Assembly (NCBI GenBank): GCA_038260305.1
Contig: JBBSNY010000004.1
Span: 124,001-188,000 of the forward strand
Reading direction: 5' to 3'
From: CADCVQ01 sp038260305
GTDB lineage: Bacteria; Actinomycetota; Thermoleophilia; Solirubrobacterales; Solirubrobacteraceae
DNA: 64,000 nt
Both the position numbers and the translations under genes were made by a program. Position 1 is the stretch's first letter. Every line of letters starts with the position of its first letter. The notes below the pieces were generated by a model. It saw only the letters and a list, made by a program, of their open reading frames with translations. It was not told the DNA's origin and did not search any database. Positions 16,803 through 24,917 of this stretch are shown here, piece after piece.

Positions 16803-17836
16803 GGGTCCATCAGGTCCTCAGCGGCGCGGGCCCGTACGACGCCGTCACGACGCAGGCGTTCGCGTTCCGCGCGCTGTTCGCATCGTGGGGCTGGGACGGG
16901 CGCGATGTCGCCGTCGAGATCGACCCGCGCGTCGGCTCGCGGATCGCGCCGCTGAAGGCGCTCGACGCGCAGCCCGGAGACGTCTTGCTGATCCACTACT
17001 CGGCCTACGCGCCGAAGCTGCGCGCCGTCCTCGAGCTGCCCAACCGCAAGCTCCTGCTCTCGCACAACATCACGCCGGCGCGCTGGTTCTGGGACCACGA
17101 CCCGCAGGCCGCCGTCGTCTGCGCGCTCGGGCGCAAGCAGCTGCCGGAGTTCGCCGCCGCGGCCGACGTCGTCGCCGGCGTCTCGCTCTACAACGCGCTC
17201 GAGATGGGCTCGGAGACGGTGATCCCGATCCTCTTCGACCCGAGCGGCCTCGGCGAGCCGCGCCCGGCGGCCGACGACCCGCCGGCGGGCCCGCCGACGA
17301 TCCTCTTCGTCGGGCGCCTCGCGCCGCACAAGCGCCAGGACGCGATCATGCGCGCGTTCGAGCTCTATCGCCGCCGCCACGCGCCCGAGGCGACGCTCGT
17401 GCTCGTCGGCGCGCCGGTGAACTGGGGCTACGACGCCGCGATGCGCGAGCTCGCCGAGGAGCTCTCGCCGGGCGCGATCACGATCGAGTCGGGGCTGAGC
17501 CGCGACCAGCTCGCCGACCGCTACCGCTCCGCGCACGCGTTCCTCTGCCTGTCCGAGCACGAAGGCTTCTGCATCCCGCTGCTCGAGGCCTTCCACTTCG
17601 GCGTGCCGGTCATCGCGCGGCCGGTCGGCGGCGTGCCCGAGGTCGCCGGCGACGCCGCGCTGCTGCTCGCCGACACCGACGGCGAGAGCGTCATCGCGGA
17701 GCTGCTCGCGCTCGCGGTCGCGGACGCGGAGCTGCGCGCGAGCCTGCGGGAGCGGGCGGCGCTGCGGGTCGCCGCCTACGCCCCCGAGCCGACCTCGCGC
17801 GCGCTGCGCGCGGCGGTCGAGTCGCTCGCGCGCTGA
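16799..17836 (+). CDS. GT4-type glycosyltransferase
   Basis: A 345-residue retaining glycosyltransferase of the GT-B fold. The N-terminal acceptor domain includes LLSHNITPARWFWDHDPQ. The C-terminal donor domain has TILFVGRLAPHKRQD and the E-x7-E signature in SEHEGFCIPLLEAFHFG. The GTG start at 16799 overlaps the preceding stop. It is the last gene of the coupled exporter set and presumably adds a sugar to the exported glycan; the donor is not predictable. Confidence 0.9.
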   Translation: MRVHQVLSGAGPYDAVTTQAFAFRALFASWGWDGRDVAVEIDPRVGSRIAPLKALDAQPGDVLLIHYSAYAPKLRAVLELPNRKLLLSHNITPARWFWDHDPQAAVVCALGRKQLPEFAAAADVVAGVSLYNALEMGSETVIPILFDPSGLGEPRPAADDPPAGPPTILFVGRLAPHKRQDAIMRAFELYRRRHAPEATLVLVGAPVNWGYDAAMRELAEELSPGAITIESGLSRDQLADRYRSAHAFLCLSEHEGFCIPLLEAFHFGVPVIARPVGGVPEVAGDAALLLADTDGESVIAELLALAVADAELRASLRERAALRVAAYAPEPTSRALRAAVESLAR

Positions 17837-17857
17837 GTTGCCGCGCCGCCGCCGGCG

Positions 17858-17908
17858 GGGGGTTTGTCGATCTGAGGGCGCATGGGACCTCCAGAACGAC
17901 AAACCCCC
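17858..17908 (+). terminator. Long inverted repeat after the exporter operon
   Basis: The 12-bp arms GGGGGTTTGTCG (17858-17869) and CGACAAACCCCC (17897-17908) are perfectly complementary across a 27-base loop. A second small hairpin, TGGGGT/ACCCCA, follows at about 17915-17931. They lie just beyond the last exporter-operon gene, so transcription termination is the simplest reading, although the long loop is unusual. Confidence 0.5.
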
Positions 17909-17971
17909 GCGACCTTGGGGTCCGAACCCCACTCCAGACGTGCCAGGTCGCTGCCGATACAGGGTCCGACG

Positions 17972-18898
17972 ATGGATACCTCGATATCGCCGCCGGCGCT
18001 TCACAGAGACGGACCGCTACAGCCCGGCTGCGAGGGTCGCATGGCGCGCGGCTTCCGGCTCGCGCGCATCGCGCTCGAGGTCGTCCTGAGCGATCGCCGA
18101 CTGCTGATCCTGCCCGCCTTGGCGACGGTCTGCTCGCTGCTCGCGCTCGCCGGCACCGCGCTGCTCGCCCACCGGCTGCACAGCGTCGGCAGCGCAGACG
18201 CCGTGCGGGTCATCGCGCCCGTCTGGATCGCCGCGTACGCGATCTCGTTCGTCACGATCTTCTTCAACGTCGCGCTCATCCACGTCGTCGCGGCGCGCTG
18301 GCGCGGGGAGCCGGCCTCGCTGCGCGATGGCCTCGCCGCCGCCTCGCGGCGCGTGCGCTCGATCGCCGGCTGGGCGGTCCTGACGACGACGGTCGGCCTG
18401 CTCGTGCAGCTCGTCGAGCGCGTCACGCTCGGCATCAGCCAGATCCTCATCGGCCTCGTCGCCGACGTCGCGTGGTCGGTCGCGAGCTTCTTCGTCGTGC
18501 CGGTGCTCGTCGTCGAACGCTGCGGGCCACTGCGCTCGCTGCGGCGCTCCGCCTCGGTCGTGCGCAGCCGCTGGATCGAGGGCCTCGCCGGCGCGACCCC
18601 GATCGCACTCGCGACGGCGATGCTCATGATCCCGCTCGCGGGCCTCGCCTTCATCGGCTTCGTCCTCTTCGTCATGGGGCTCACCATCCCGGGCCTCGTC
18701 GCGATGCTCGCCGGCGCCGTCGGAGCGGTCGCCGTGTCGGTCGTCAGCGGCGCGCTGACGCAGGTCTTCACGCTCGCGGTCTACCAGCACGCGACCGGCG
18801 ACCTGGGCTTCGACGGCTTCCCCACGGCCGACCTCGAGCGCCCGCGCGATCGCAAGCCGCTGCGCCTGCTGCGCAAGCTGCGCACCCGCCGCGCGTAG
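17972..18898 (+). CDS. DUF6159-like polytopic membrane protein
   Basis: A protein of about 308 residues with six or more hydrophobic segments. LILPALATVCSLLALAG, VWIAAYAISFVTIFFNVALI, SFFVVPVLVVERCGPLRSL and the paired C-terminal segments match the pattern of the DUF6159 family. A polar tail (FPTADLERPRDRKPLRLLRK) follows. The function is unknown. The ATG at 17972 has AGGG at a suitable distance; a second good start is the ATG at 18041 (MARGFRLA) with GAGGG. The stop codon lies inside the first unit of a 32-34 bp tandem repeat. Confidence 0.75.
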   Translation: MDTSISPPALHRDGPLQPGCEGRMARGFRLARIALEVVLSDRRLLILPALATVCSLLALAGTALLAHRLHSVGSADAVRVIAPVWIAAYAISFVTIFFNVALIHVVAARWRGEPASLRDGLAAASRRVRSIAGWAVLTTTVGLLVQLVERVTLGISQILIGLVADVAWSVASFFVVPVLVVERCGPLRSLRRSASVVRSRWIEGLAGATPIALATAMLMIPLAGLAFIGFVLFVMGLTIPGLVAMLAGAVGAVAVSVVSGALTQVFTLAVYQHATGDLGFDGFPTADLERPRDRKPLRLLRKLRTRRA

Positions 18899-19000
18899 CC
18901 CCGCGCCACGTCCGCATCGCGCCGGCGTAGCCCCGTGCCAACGTCCGCATCGCGCCGCGCGTAGCCCCGTGCAACGTCCGCACCCGCCGCGCGTCGCCCC
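18893..19000 (+). repeat. Tandem 32-34 bp repeats over the stop codon and 3-prime region
   Basis: Units begin with GCGTAGCCCC at 18893, 18925 and 18959 and a partial GCGTCGCCCC unit begins at 18991. Each contains ACGTCCGCA. The bases before the first unit (CGCACCCGCCGC) match the end of the third, so the array grew from the end of the reading frame. It is not a CRISPR: units are adjacent with no unique spacers. Confidence 0.85.
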
Positions 19001-19135
19001 CGCGCGAAACCCCAGGCCGCCCGCCGCGGCTTGTTCACACAAGCGTTTGATCCGATGACTGTGCGCGGTCGCACGCATCAACACACCCCTTCCGCGCTCT
19101 TATTCATATATGCCGTCCTCGACCACCCTCAAGCC

Positions 19136-19336
19136 ATGACAACACCCCGCGTCATCGAGCTGCCGCGCCGCCTCGAGGCGACCTCCGCCGACACGTTCCT
19201 CGGCGTGCACGGCCCCGACCTGCGCCCGCTGGCACAGGTCGTCGCCCTGCGCCCGCGCGATCGTCGCCCGCACAGCGGTCGCATCTCATACGCCGCGCTC
19301 AGCCTCGTCGTCGGCCCCGACGACGACGCCGCCTGA
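19136..19336 (+). CDS. Small hypothetical protein (66 aa)
   Basis: The frame from ATG 19136 gives a basic 66-residue protein starting MTTPRVIELPRR and ending in the acidic tail VVGPDDDAA. Nothing matches a family I know. The 100 bp before it are AT-richer than the surroundings (TTATTCATATATG near 19100), compatible with a promoter. An ATG at 19031 would lengthen it through low-quality sequence. The evidence is the codon bias and the short open frame only. Confidence 0.4.
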   Translation: MTTPRVIELPRRLEATSADTFLGVHGPDLRPLAQVVALRPRDRRPHSGRISYAALSLVVGPDDDAA

Positions 19337-19351
19337 GCGGGCCGCGCAGCG

Positions 19352-20230
19352 TCAGCGCGGTTGCGCGAGCGCGTGGATCGGGCCGGCGACCGCTACCGCG
19401 GCCGGCCCGTCGAGGTTCGTCGTTACGTAGCCCAACTCGTCCATGAGCGCGAGGAAGGCGTCGTTCGTGTCGTGCAGCTCGCAGACGATCGCCGGACGGT
19501 GCTCGGCGATCGTCGCTCGCGCCCCCTCGATCGCCTGCAGCTCAGCGCCCTCGGTGTCGATCTTCATGACGTCGGGCGGCGGGATCGTGCCCGCCGCTAC
19601 GAGACTGTCGAGCGACACGACGGCGACGTCGATCTCGTCGCGCACGTCGGCATGGCGGCCCGTAGACTCGAGGTGCGACCAGCTCGCCTCGCCGACGACG
19701 AGCAGTCGAGCCCGACCGTCCGCCGCTCCGACCGCCTCGGCGCGGATCGACGCGTGCTCGAAGTCGTTGAGCTCGATGTTGTGCCCGACTGCCCGCGCGC
19801 ACCACGGCACCGGCTCGAAGGCCACGACGCGGCCGGTCGGCCCGACGAGGCGCGCGCCGACGAGCGTGAAGAAGCCGACGTTCGCGCCGATGTCGTAGAA
19901 GACGTCGCCCGGTGCGAGCAGCCGGCGCAGCGCCTCCTGGACCGGTGGCTCGAGCGTGCCGCGCACGATCAGACCGGCGTGCGCATGGTCGAGCGGCAGG
20001 TCCGCGGTCGAGACGTAGAGCAGGTGCCCAAGGCCGCCCGCGATCGGGACCGGCGCACGCCCGTACCAGCCCGACGCCTTGCCGAGCAGCGCGCGCGACG
20101 CGCGGTTGGCGCGGACGCGCTCGGCGAGCTCGGCGCGGCGTTCCTCCGGCAATCCCGTGATGACGTGCGTGGCGCCGTTGCGCAGCCGGCCGGTCAGCTC
20201 CTGGCGCAGCTGGCGAAGGGGTCGCGGCAT
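19352..20230 (-). CDS. FkbM-family methyltransferase
   Basis: A 292-residue SAM-dependent methyltransferase. LLAPGDVFYDIGANVGFFTLV is the FkbM motif I, VVAFEPVPWCARAV follows, and PDVMKIDTEGAELQAIEGA is the hallmark motif of the family. FkbM enzymes O-methylate sugars or other small acceptors; here glycan methylation fits the neighbourhood. The N-terminal about 80 residues are a separate helical region. The gene is divergent from the HD-domain gene, with a 66-bp shared upstream region. Confidence 0.9.
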   Translation of the reverse strand: MPRPLRQLRQELTGRLRNGATHVITGLPEERRAELAERVRANRASRALLGKASGWYGRAPVPIAGGLGHLLYVSTADLPLDHAHAGLIVRGTLEPPVQEALRRLLAPGDVFYDIGANVGFFTLVGARLVGPTGRVVAFEPVPWCARAVGHNIELNDFEHASIRAEAVGAADGRARLLVVGEASWSHLESTGRHADVRDEIDVAVVSLDSLVAAGTIPPPDVMKIDTEGAELQAIEGARATIAEHRPAIVCELHDTNDAFLALMDELGYVTTNLDGPAAVAVAGPIHALAQPR

Positions 20231-20296
20231 CGCGGGCGATCATCGCAGCACGGACGACCGGACCGGATGGTGACGCGCACGGATTACGCTGCATGG

Positions 20297-21625
20297 ATGT
20301 CGTTATCGGTCGGGCTAGCCGGGGCGCCTCGAGCGCGAACGCCGGCGCGGATGGCGCGCCGCGACGTCCGCGCCCACGCGCTCGTCGGCGTGCCGCTCGT
20401 GCTCGGCGCCGCGCTGCTGGCGGCGTTCGCGACGACCGCACCGGTCGACGACGCCGACGTGCTCGCGTTCGTGCTCGCGGCCGCGTTCGTCTGCCGGCTC
20501 GGCTTTGAGACAGCGGCCGGTTCGATGGTCCCGACGCAGCTCATCTTCGTGCCGATGTTGTTCGTGCTGGACCCGGCGCTCGTGGCGCTCGTCGTCGTCG
20601 CGGCGCTGACGCTCGACCGCCTGCCGGACGTGCTCCGCGGCCGTCTGCATGCGCAGCGCCTGCTCGGCGTCTGGGGCGAGGCATGGTTCGCGCTCGGCCC
20701 GGCGATCGTCTTTGTGATCGCCGGCGTCGACGGCCCGCAGTGGGCGGACTGGCCGATCTGGCTGCTCGCGCTCGCGGCACAGTTCGGGGGCGAACTGCTC
20801 GCCGCGACGGGCCGCGACCGGCTCGCCGGCATCACCGCGGCGCGCATGCGCTTCGGCGTCCTGCGCGAGGTATGGCTCGTCGACCTGCTGCTCGCGCCGA
20901 TCGGCCTGCTCGCCGCCTTCGCCAGCGCCAAGCACCACTACGCGTTCCTGCTTGTGCTCGCGCTCGCGCTGCTGCTCGCGTTCTTCGCGCGCGAGCGGCG
21001 CGGACGGATCGGCACCGAGCTCGAGCTCAGCGAGACCTATCGCGGCACGGCGCTGCTGCTCGGCGAGGTCATCTCCAGCGACGAGCTCGCGGTCGGCCAC
21101 GGCCAGGACGTCGTCGTGCTCGCGCTCGCGATCTCCGACGAGCTGCATCTCGACGATCACGAACGCCGGCTCGTCGAGTTCGCCGCGATGCTGCACGACA
21201 TCGGCAAGATCGAGACGCCGGTCGAGATCCTGCGCAAGTCGGGTCCGCTGACCGACGAGGAGTGGGTGACGATGCGGTCCTACACCGTCGCCGGCCAGCG
21301 GATGCTCGACCATGTCGGCGGGACGCTGCACGAGGTCGGCCTCGTCGTGCGGTCCTCGTGCGAGCGCTACGCGGGCGACGGCTATCCCGACGCGCTCGCC
21401 GGCCAGCAGATCCCGCTCGCCGCGCGCGTCCTCGGCGTCGCCGCCGCATACGTCGCGATGACCGCGAGCCGCCCCTACCGCCCGGCGCTGTCGCCCGCGG
21501 GCGCGATCGAGGAGCTGCGCACGAACGCGGGCAGCCAGTTCGACCCGCGCGTCGTGCAGGCCGCCTGCGGCGTGCTCGCGCGGGGCATGCCGGCGGCGCC
21601 CGGGAGCGTCGCCGATCCGATCTGA
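20297..21625 (+). CDS. Membrane HD-GYP-like protein with altered metal-binding residues
   Basis: A protein of about 442 residues. Residues about 15-235 hold roughly eight hydrophobic segments (an MASE-like sensor); the rest is an HD-GYP-type domain. MLHDIGKIETPVEILRKSG keeps the HD pair and DGYPDALAGQQIPLAARVL keeps the GYP loop. The usual HHE before it is SCE (VVRSSCERYAGDGYP), and the usual VADAFDAMT is VAAAYVAMT. Several metal ligands are therefore missing and c-di-GMP hydrolysis is doubtful. The ATG at 20267 is an alternative start. The longer frame upstream overlaps the FkbM gene and is antisense. Confidence 0.82.
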   Translation: MSLSVGLAGAPRARTPARMARRDVRAHALVGVPLVLGAALLAAFATTAPVDDADVLAFVLAAAFVCRLGFETAAGSMVPTQLIFVPMLFVLDPALVALVVVAALTLDRLPDVLRGRLHAQRLLGVWGEAWFALGPAIVFVIAGVDGPQWADWPIWLLALAAQFGGELLAATGRDRLAGITAARMRFGVLREVWLVDLLLAPIGLLAAFASAKHHYAFLLVLALALLLAFFARERRGRIGTELELSETYRGTALLLGEVISSDELAVGHGQDVVVLALAISDELHLDDHERRLVEFAAMLHDIGKIETPVEILRKSGPLTDEEWVTMRSYTVAGQRMLDHVGGTLHEVGLVVRSSCERYAGDGYPDALAGQQIPLAARVLGVAAAYVAMTASRPYRPALSPAGAIEELRTNAGSQFDPRVVQAACGVLARGMPAAPGSVADPI

Positions 21626-21717
21626 CGGCAGGCCGGGACCGGATCGGAGGCCATCGCTGCACGAAGCTATGAGACAGATCGGTTCTCGCATGCAACCGTG
21701 CCAGGACCGCGCGTAGA

Positions 21718-21745
21718 CTTGCCGCCGCGGTAGCGGCGTGGCAAG
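21718..21745 (+). terminator. Hairpin between the HD gene and the GH65 gene
   Basis: CTTGCCGCCGC pairs with GCGGC then GGCAAG, an 11-bp stem interrupted by a two-base bulge, with the loop GGTA. It lies 93 bases after the HD-gene stop and about 47 bases before the GH65 start. It could terminate the first gene or sit in the leader of the second. Confidence 0.4.
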
Positions 21746-21792
21746 CGTTGCGACGCACGGACAACTGCGACGGACCCCGAGGAGCTGCTGGC

Positions 21793-24222
21793 ATGACTGT
21801 GAGAGAGGCGCGGCTGGCGGCACTGACCAGGATGCGCGAGCGCCGCGCCGCGCCCGGACCGATCCAGTTGGCGCTGCCGATCGACCCCTGGCGGCTCGTC
21901 TCGCGGCGCTTCTCCACCGAGACGTTCGCCGAGGCGGAGACGATGTTCGCCGTCGCCAACGGCTACATGGGCATGCGCGGGACCCATGACGAGGGCGTCC
22001 CGTCGCACGATCCCGCGGTCTTCGTCAACGGCTTCCACGAGACCTGGCCGATCCCCTACGGTGAGTCGGCGTTCGGCTTCGCGACGACCGGCCAGACAAT
22101 CGTCAGCGCCCCCGACGGCTCGGTGATGCGCCTCTACGTCGACGAGGAGCCGCTCGTCCTGGCGGAGTCAAAGCTCCTGTCCTACGAGCGCGTGCTCGAC
22201 ATGCGTGCCGGCGTCCTGCAGCGCTCGGTCCGCTTCCGCACGGCGCGTGGCGCCGTCGTCGCCCTGAAGTCCGAGCGGCTCGTCTCGCTGCACTGGCGCC
22301 ACCTCGCGGCCATCTCCTACGAGGTGACGCTCGTCTCGGGCGCCGCCGAGCTCGCGATCGCGTCCGAGCTCATCACGCACCTGCCGCGCCCGAAGGAGGG
22401 CAGCGACGACCCGCGCGTCGGGGTGCGCATGACCGACTCCGCGCTCGAGCCGATCGCGCAGTCCTGCGACGAGACCCGCGTCGTGCTCGAGCTGCGCACG
22501 CGTTCGAGCGGGATGGGCCTTGCCTGCGGAATGGAGCACAGGATCGACACGCAGCTGCGCCACAGCATCGAGTCCTCCGTCGAGGCCGACGAGGGCCGCG
22601 TGGTCTTCTTCCTCGACGCCGAGCCGGGCATCCCCGCCCGCGTGACGAAGCTGCTCGGTTACCACCACGCCGAACAGGCGCCGTCGGGCGATCTCTTCCG
22701 GCGCGTGAACCGCACCCTCGACCGCGCCGCCAACGACGGCTTCGAGCGCATCGCCGAGGTCCAGCGCGAGCGCCTCGATGCGTTCTGGGAGCACTCCGAC
22801 ATCGCCATCGACGGGCCCGGGGACATCCAGCAGGCCGTGCGCTTCAACCTCTTTCAGCTGCGCCAGGCGTCGGCGCGCGTCGAGGGCCACGGCATCGCCG
22901 CGAAGGGGCTGACCGGGCGCGGCTACGAGGGGCAGTACTTCTGGGACACGGAGATCTACGTCCTGCCGTGCCTGACCTACACGCAGCCGCACGTCGCCCG
23001 CCGGCTGCTGCACTTCCGCTACGAGATGCTCGGCGCGGCGCGCCGCCGCGCGGAGCAGCTCGGCCATCGTGGGGCGCTGTTTCCGTGGCGGACGATCTCC
23101 GGCGAGGAGGCGTCGGCGTACTACGCGGCCGGCACTGCCCAGTACCACATCAACGCGGCGATCTCCTACGCGGTGCGCCAGTTCGTGCGGGTCACCGGCG
23201 ACCAGGAGTTCCTCGCTCGCGAGGGCGTCGAGATCCTCGTCGAGACGGCGCGCTTCTGGGCCGATCTCGGCTTCTTCTCGGTCCGCCGCGACGGCCAATT
23301 CTGCATCCAGGGCGTCACGGGACCCGACGAGTACTCGGCCGTCGTCGACAACAACGCCTACACGAACCTCATGGCGCGCGAGAACCTCGCCGCCGCCGCG
23401 GAGTGCCTGCAGCTGCTCGAGGACACCGATCCCGACGCCTACGCGCGGCTCGTCGCGCGGCTGAAGATCGAGCCGCACGAGCCCGACGAGTGGTGTCGCG
23501 CCGCCGAGAAGATGTTCGTGCCCTACGACGAGCGTGCGGGCGTCCTGCTGCAGGACGAGCACTTCCTCAACCGCAAGCCGTGGGACTTCGAGGGCACGCC
23601 GGTCGAGAAGTACCCGCTGCTGCTGCACTACCACCCGCTGAACATCTACCGCCACCAGGTCATCAAGCAGACCGACGTCGTGCTCGCGACGTTCCTCGCC
23701 GGCGACCACTTCACGCTCGAGGAGAAGAAGCGCGTCTTCGAGTACTACGACCCGCTGACGACGGCGGACTCGTCGCTGTCCTCGTGCGTGCAGAGCGTCA
23801 TGGCCTCCGAGGTCGGCGACGTCCAGTCGGCCTACGACTACTTCCTGATCTCGGCGGCGATCGACCTCGCCAACCTCGCCGGCAACGTCGGCGACGGGAT
23901 CCACGTCGCCTCCTGCGGCGGGGTCTGGATGGCGCTCGTCAACGGCTTCGCGGGCCTGCGCGACATCGAGGGTCACGACCTGCGCTTCGCGCCGCGCCTG
24001 CCGGTCGACTGGTCGAGCATGAGCTTCCGGCTGATCGTGCGTGGTAGCCGCCTCGAGGTCGAGATGACCGCCGAGGCGACGACGTTCCGGCTGCTGGACG
24101 GCGAGCCGCTATCGCTGATCTCCGACGGCGAGCCGTTCACGGTCTCGCTGGAGTCGCCCGTGACGATGCCGGTCGCCGCCGCGGCCGGCGGGCTCGCCGG
24201 CGTGATCGCCGGCGGCTCCTAG
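21793..24222 (+). CDS. GH65 glycoside hydrolase/phosphorylase (maltose or trehalose phosphorylase-like)
   Basis: An 809-residue protein of normal family length. The N-terminal beta-sandwich begins WRLVSRRFSTETFAEAETMF with ANGYMGMRGTHDEG; an (alpha/alpha)6 barrel follows with GYEGQYFWDTEIYVLP, and the catalytic acid lies in GVTGPDEYSAVVDNNAYTN. HQVIKQTDVVLATFLAGDHF and SSLSSCVQSVMASEVGD are further family motifs. GH65 enzymes mostly phosphorolyse alpha-glucosides; maltose, trehalose, kojibiose and nigerose cannot be told apart here. GAGGAG upstream of ATG 21793 supports the start. No beta-phosphoglucomutase gene is adjacent, which is unusual for phosphorylase loci. Confidence 0.9.
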   Translation: MTVREARLAALTRMRERRAAPGPIQLALPIDPWRLVSRRFSTETFAEAETMFAVANGYMGMRGTHDEGVPSHDPAVFVNGFHETWPIPYGESAFGFATTGQTIVSAPDGSVMRLYVDEEPLVLAESKLLSYERVLDMRAGVLQRSVRFRTARGAVVALKSERLVSLHWRHLAAISYEVTLVSGAAELAIASELITHLPRPKEGSDDPRVGVRMTDSALEPIAQSCDETRVVLELRTRSSGMGLACGMEHRIDTQLRHSIESSVEADEGRVVFFLDAEPGIPARVTKLLGYHHAEQAPSGDLFRRVNRTLDRAANDGFERIAEVQRERLDAFWEHSDIAIDGPGDIQQAVRFNLFQLRQASARVEGHGIAAKGLTGRGYEGQYFWDTEIYVLPCLTYTQPHVARRLLHFRYEMLGAARRRAEQLGHRGALFPWRTISGEEASAYYAAGTAQYHINAAISYAVRQFVRVTGDQEFLAREGVEILVETARFWADLGFFSVRRDGQFCIQGVTGPDEYSAVVDNNAYTNLMARENLAAAAECLQLLEDTDPDAYARLVARLKIEPHEPDEWCRAAEKMFVPYDERAGVLLQDEHFLNRKPWDFEGTPVEKYPLLLHYHPLNIYRHQVIKQTDVVLATFLAGDHFTLEEKKRVFEYYDPLTTADSSLSSCVQSVMASEVGDVQSAYDYFLISAAIDLANLAGNVGDGIHVASCGGVWMALVNGFAGLRDIEGHDLRFAPRLPVDWSSMSFRLIVRGSRLEVEMTAEATTFRLLDGEPLSLISDGEPFTVSLESPVTMPVAAAAGGLAGVIAGGS

Positions 24223-24308
24223 CCGTACGCCTCCGGCGGGCGCGGACCCCGGCCCGCGTCGCTGGAGTGCGCCTCCGCGGCGGCCGCCGGCCGGCCGTCT
24301 CCCGCGCG

Positions 24309-24326
24309 CTTCTTCGCAGCTTCTTC
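24309..24326 (+). promoter_or_regulatory. Direct repeat with 11-bp period upstream of the efflux operon
   Basis: CTTCTTC occurs at 24309-24315 and again at 24320-24326. An 11-bp period of 7-bp direct repeats is the classic layout of an OmpR/PhoB-family binding box. It lies about 95 bases before the lipoprotein start and is followed by GGGCTTAACA. An OmpR-family regulator is encoded at 31564-32232. Assigning that regulator to this site is inference. Confidence 0.4.
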
Positions 24327-24422
24327 ATCCGGGCTTAACACCTGCTTCGGCGCGTCAGGTCTCGTGGGCGTGGGCGCACAAGCGCGCGCCCGTCCTGCCG
24401 TCCCGAGCCGAAGAGAGCCTCC

Positions 24423-24911
24423 GTGCCCGAACAGCTCCCGCCCCTGCCGACCGCGCCCGCACCCGCCCGCCACCGCGCCCGCGCGCTCGTCGTCGGCGCC
24501 GCCGTCGCGCTGGCGCTGCTGGTCACGCTTTCCGCCTGCGGCGACGACGGCGGCTCGTCGTCGAACCCCGCACCGACAGCAGGGCCCGGCGCGGGCCGCG
24601 GCTTCATCGCGCAGGACCCGAAGGTGCGCGCGTGCCTGCAGAAGCAGGGCGTCACGCTGCCCGACCGTTCGGCCGCAGGACGGCGCTTCCGCGGCGGCCC
24701 GCCGACTGGCACGAACGCCCAGCCGCCGACCGGCACGAACGGTCAGCGGCCGCCGCGCGCGCGCGGGCGGCCGGGGGGCTTCCGTCGCGACCCCGCGCAG
24801 TTTGCCAAGCTCCAGGCGGCGCTGAAGAAGTGCGGCGTGACGGCGCCGGCGCGCGGGCAGGGCGGTCCGCGGCAGCAGGCGGCGCCGACCACGACGACTG
24901 CGGCGAGCTGA
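24423..24911 (+). CDS. Small lipoprotein leading the MacAB-like operon
   Basis: A 162-residue protein with a hydrophobic signal segment and the lipobox LSAC (LLVTLSACGDDGG), so it should be anchored to the outer face of the membrane. The mature part is Pro/Gly/Arg-rich with two short conserved-looking pieces, FIAQDPKVRACLQKQGVTLP and FAKLQAALKKCGVTAPA. Both carry a Cys within a similar helix, suggesting a duplicated unit. The GTG start is 6 bp-coupled forward: the stop lies 6 bases before the adaptor gene. It probably assists the exporter. Confidence 0.8.
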   Translation: MPEQLPPLPTAPAPARHRARALVVGAAVALALLVTLSACGDDGGSSSNPAPTAGPGAGRGFIAQDPKVRACLQKQGVTLPDRSAAGRRFRGGPPTGTNAQPPTGTNGQRPPRARGRPGGFRRDPAQFAKLQAALKKCGVTAPARGQGGPRQQAAPTTTTAAS

Positions 24912-24917
24912 GCGCCG

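Noticed and set aside
17915..17931. tRNA-like T-arm (GGGGTCCGAACCCC)
   Set aside because: The loop has 6 or 8 bases instead of 7, the second T of the T-loop is C, and no acceptor, D or anticodon arms fit around it.
18893..19000. Possible CRISPR array
   Set aside because: The units are directly adjacent and variable in length, with no unique spacers and no cas genes.
19361..20296. N-terminal extension of the HD-domain protein
   Set aside because: This part of the frame overlaps the FkbM methyltransferase gene entirely and reads as antisense; the membrane protein begins near 20267-20297.
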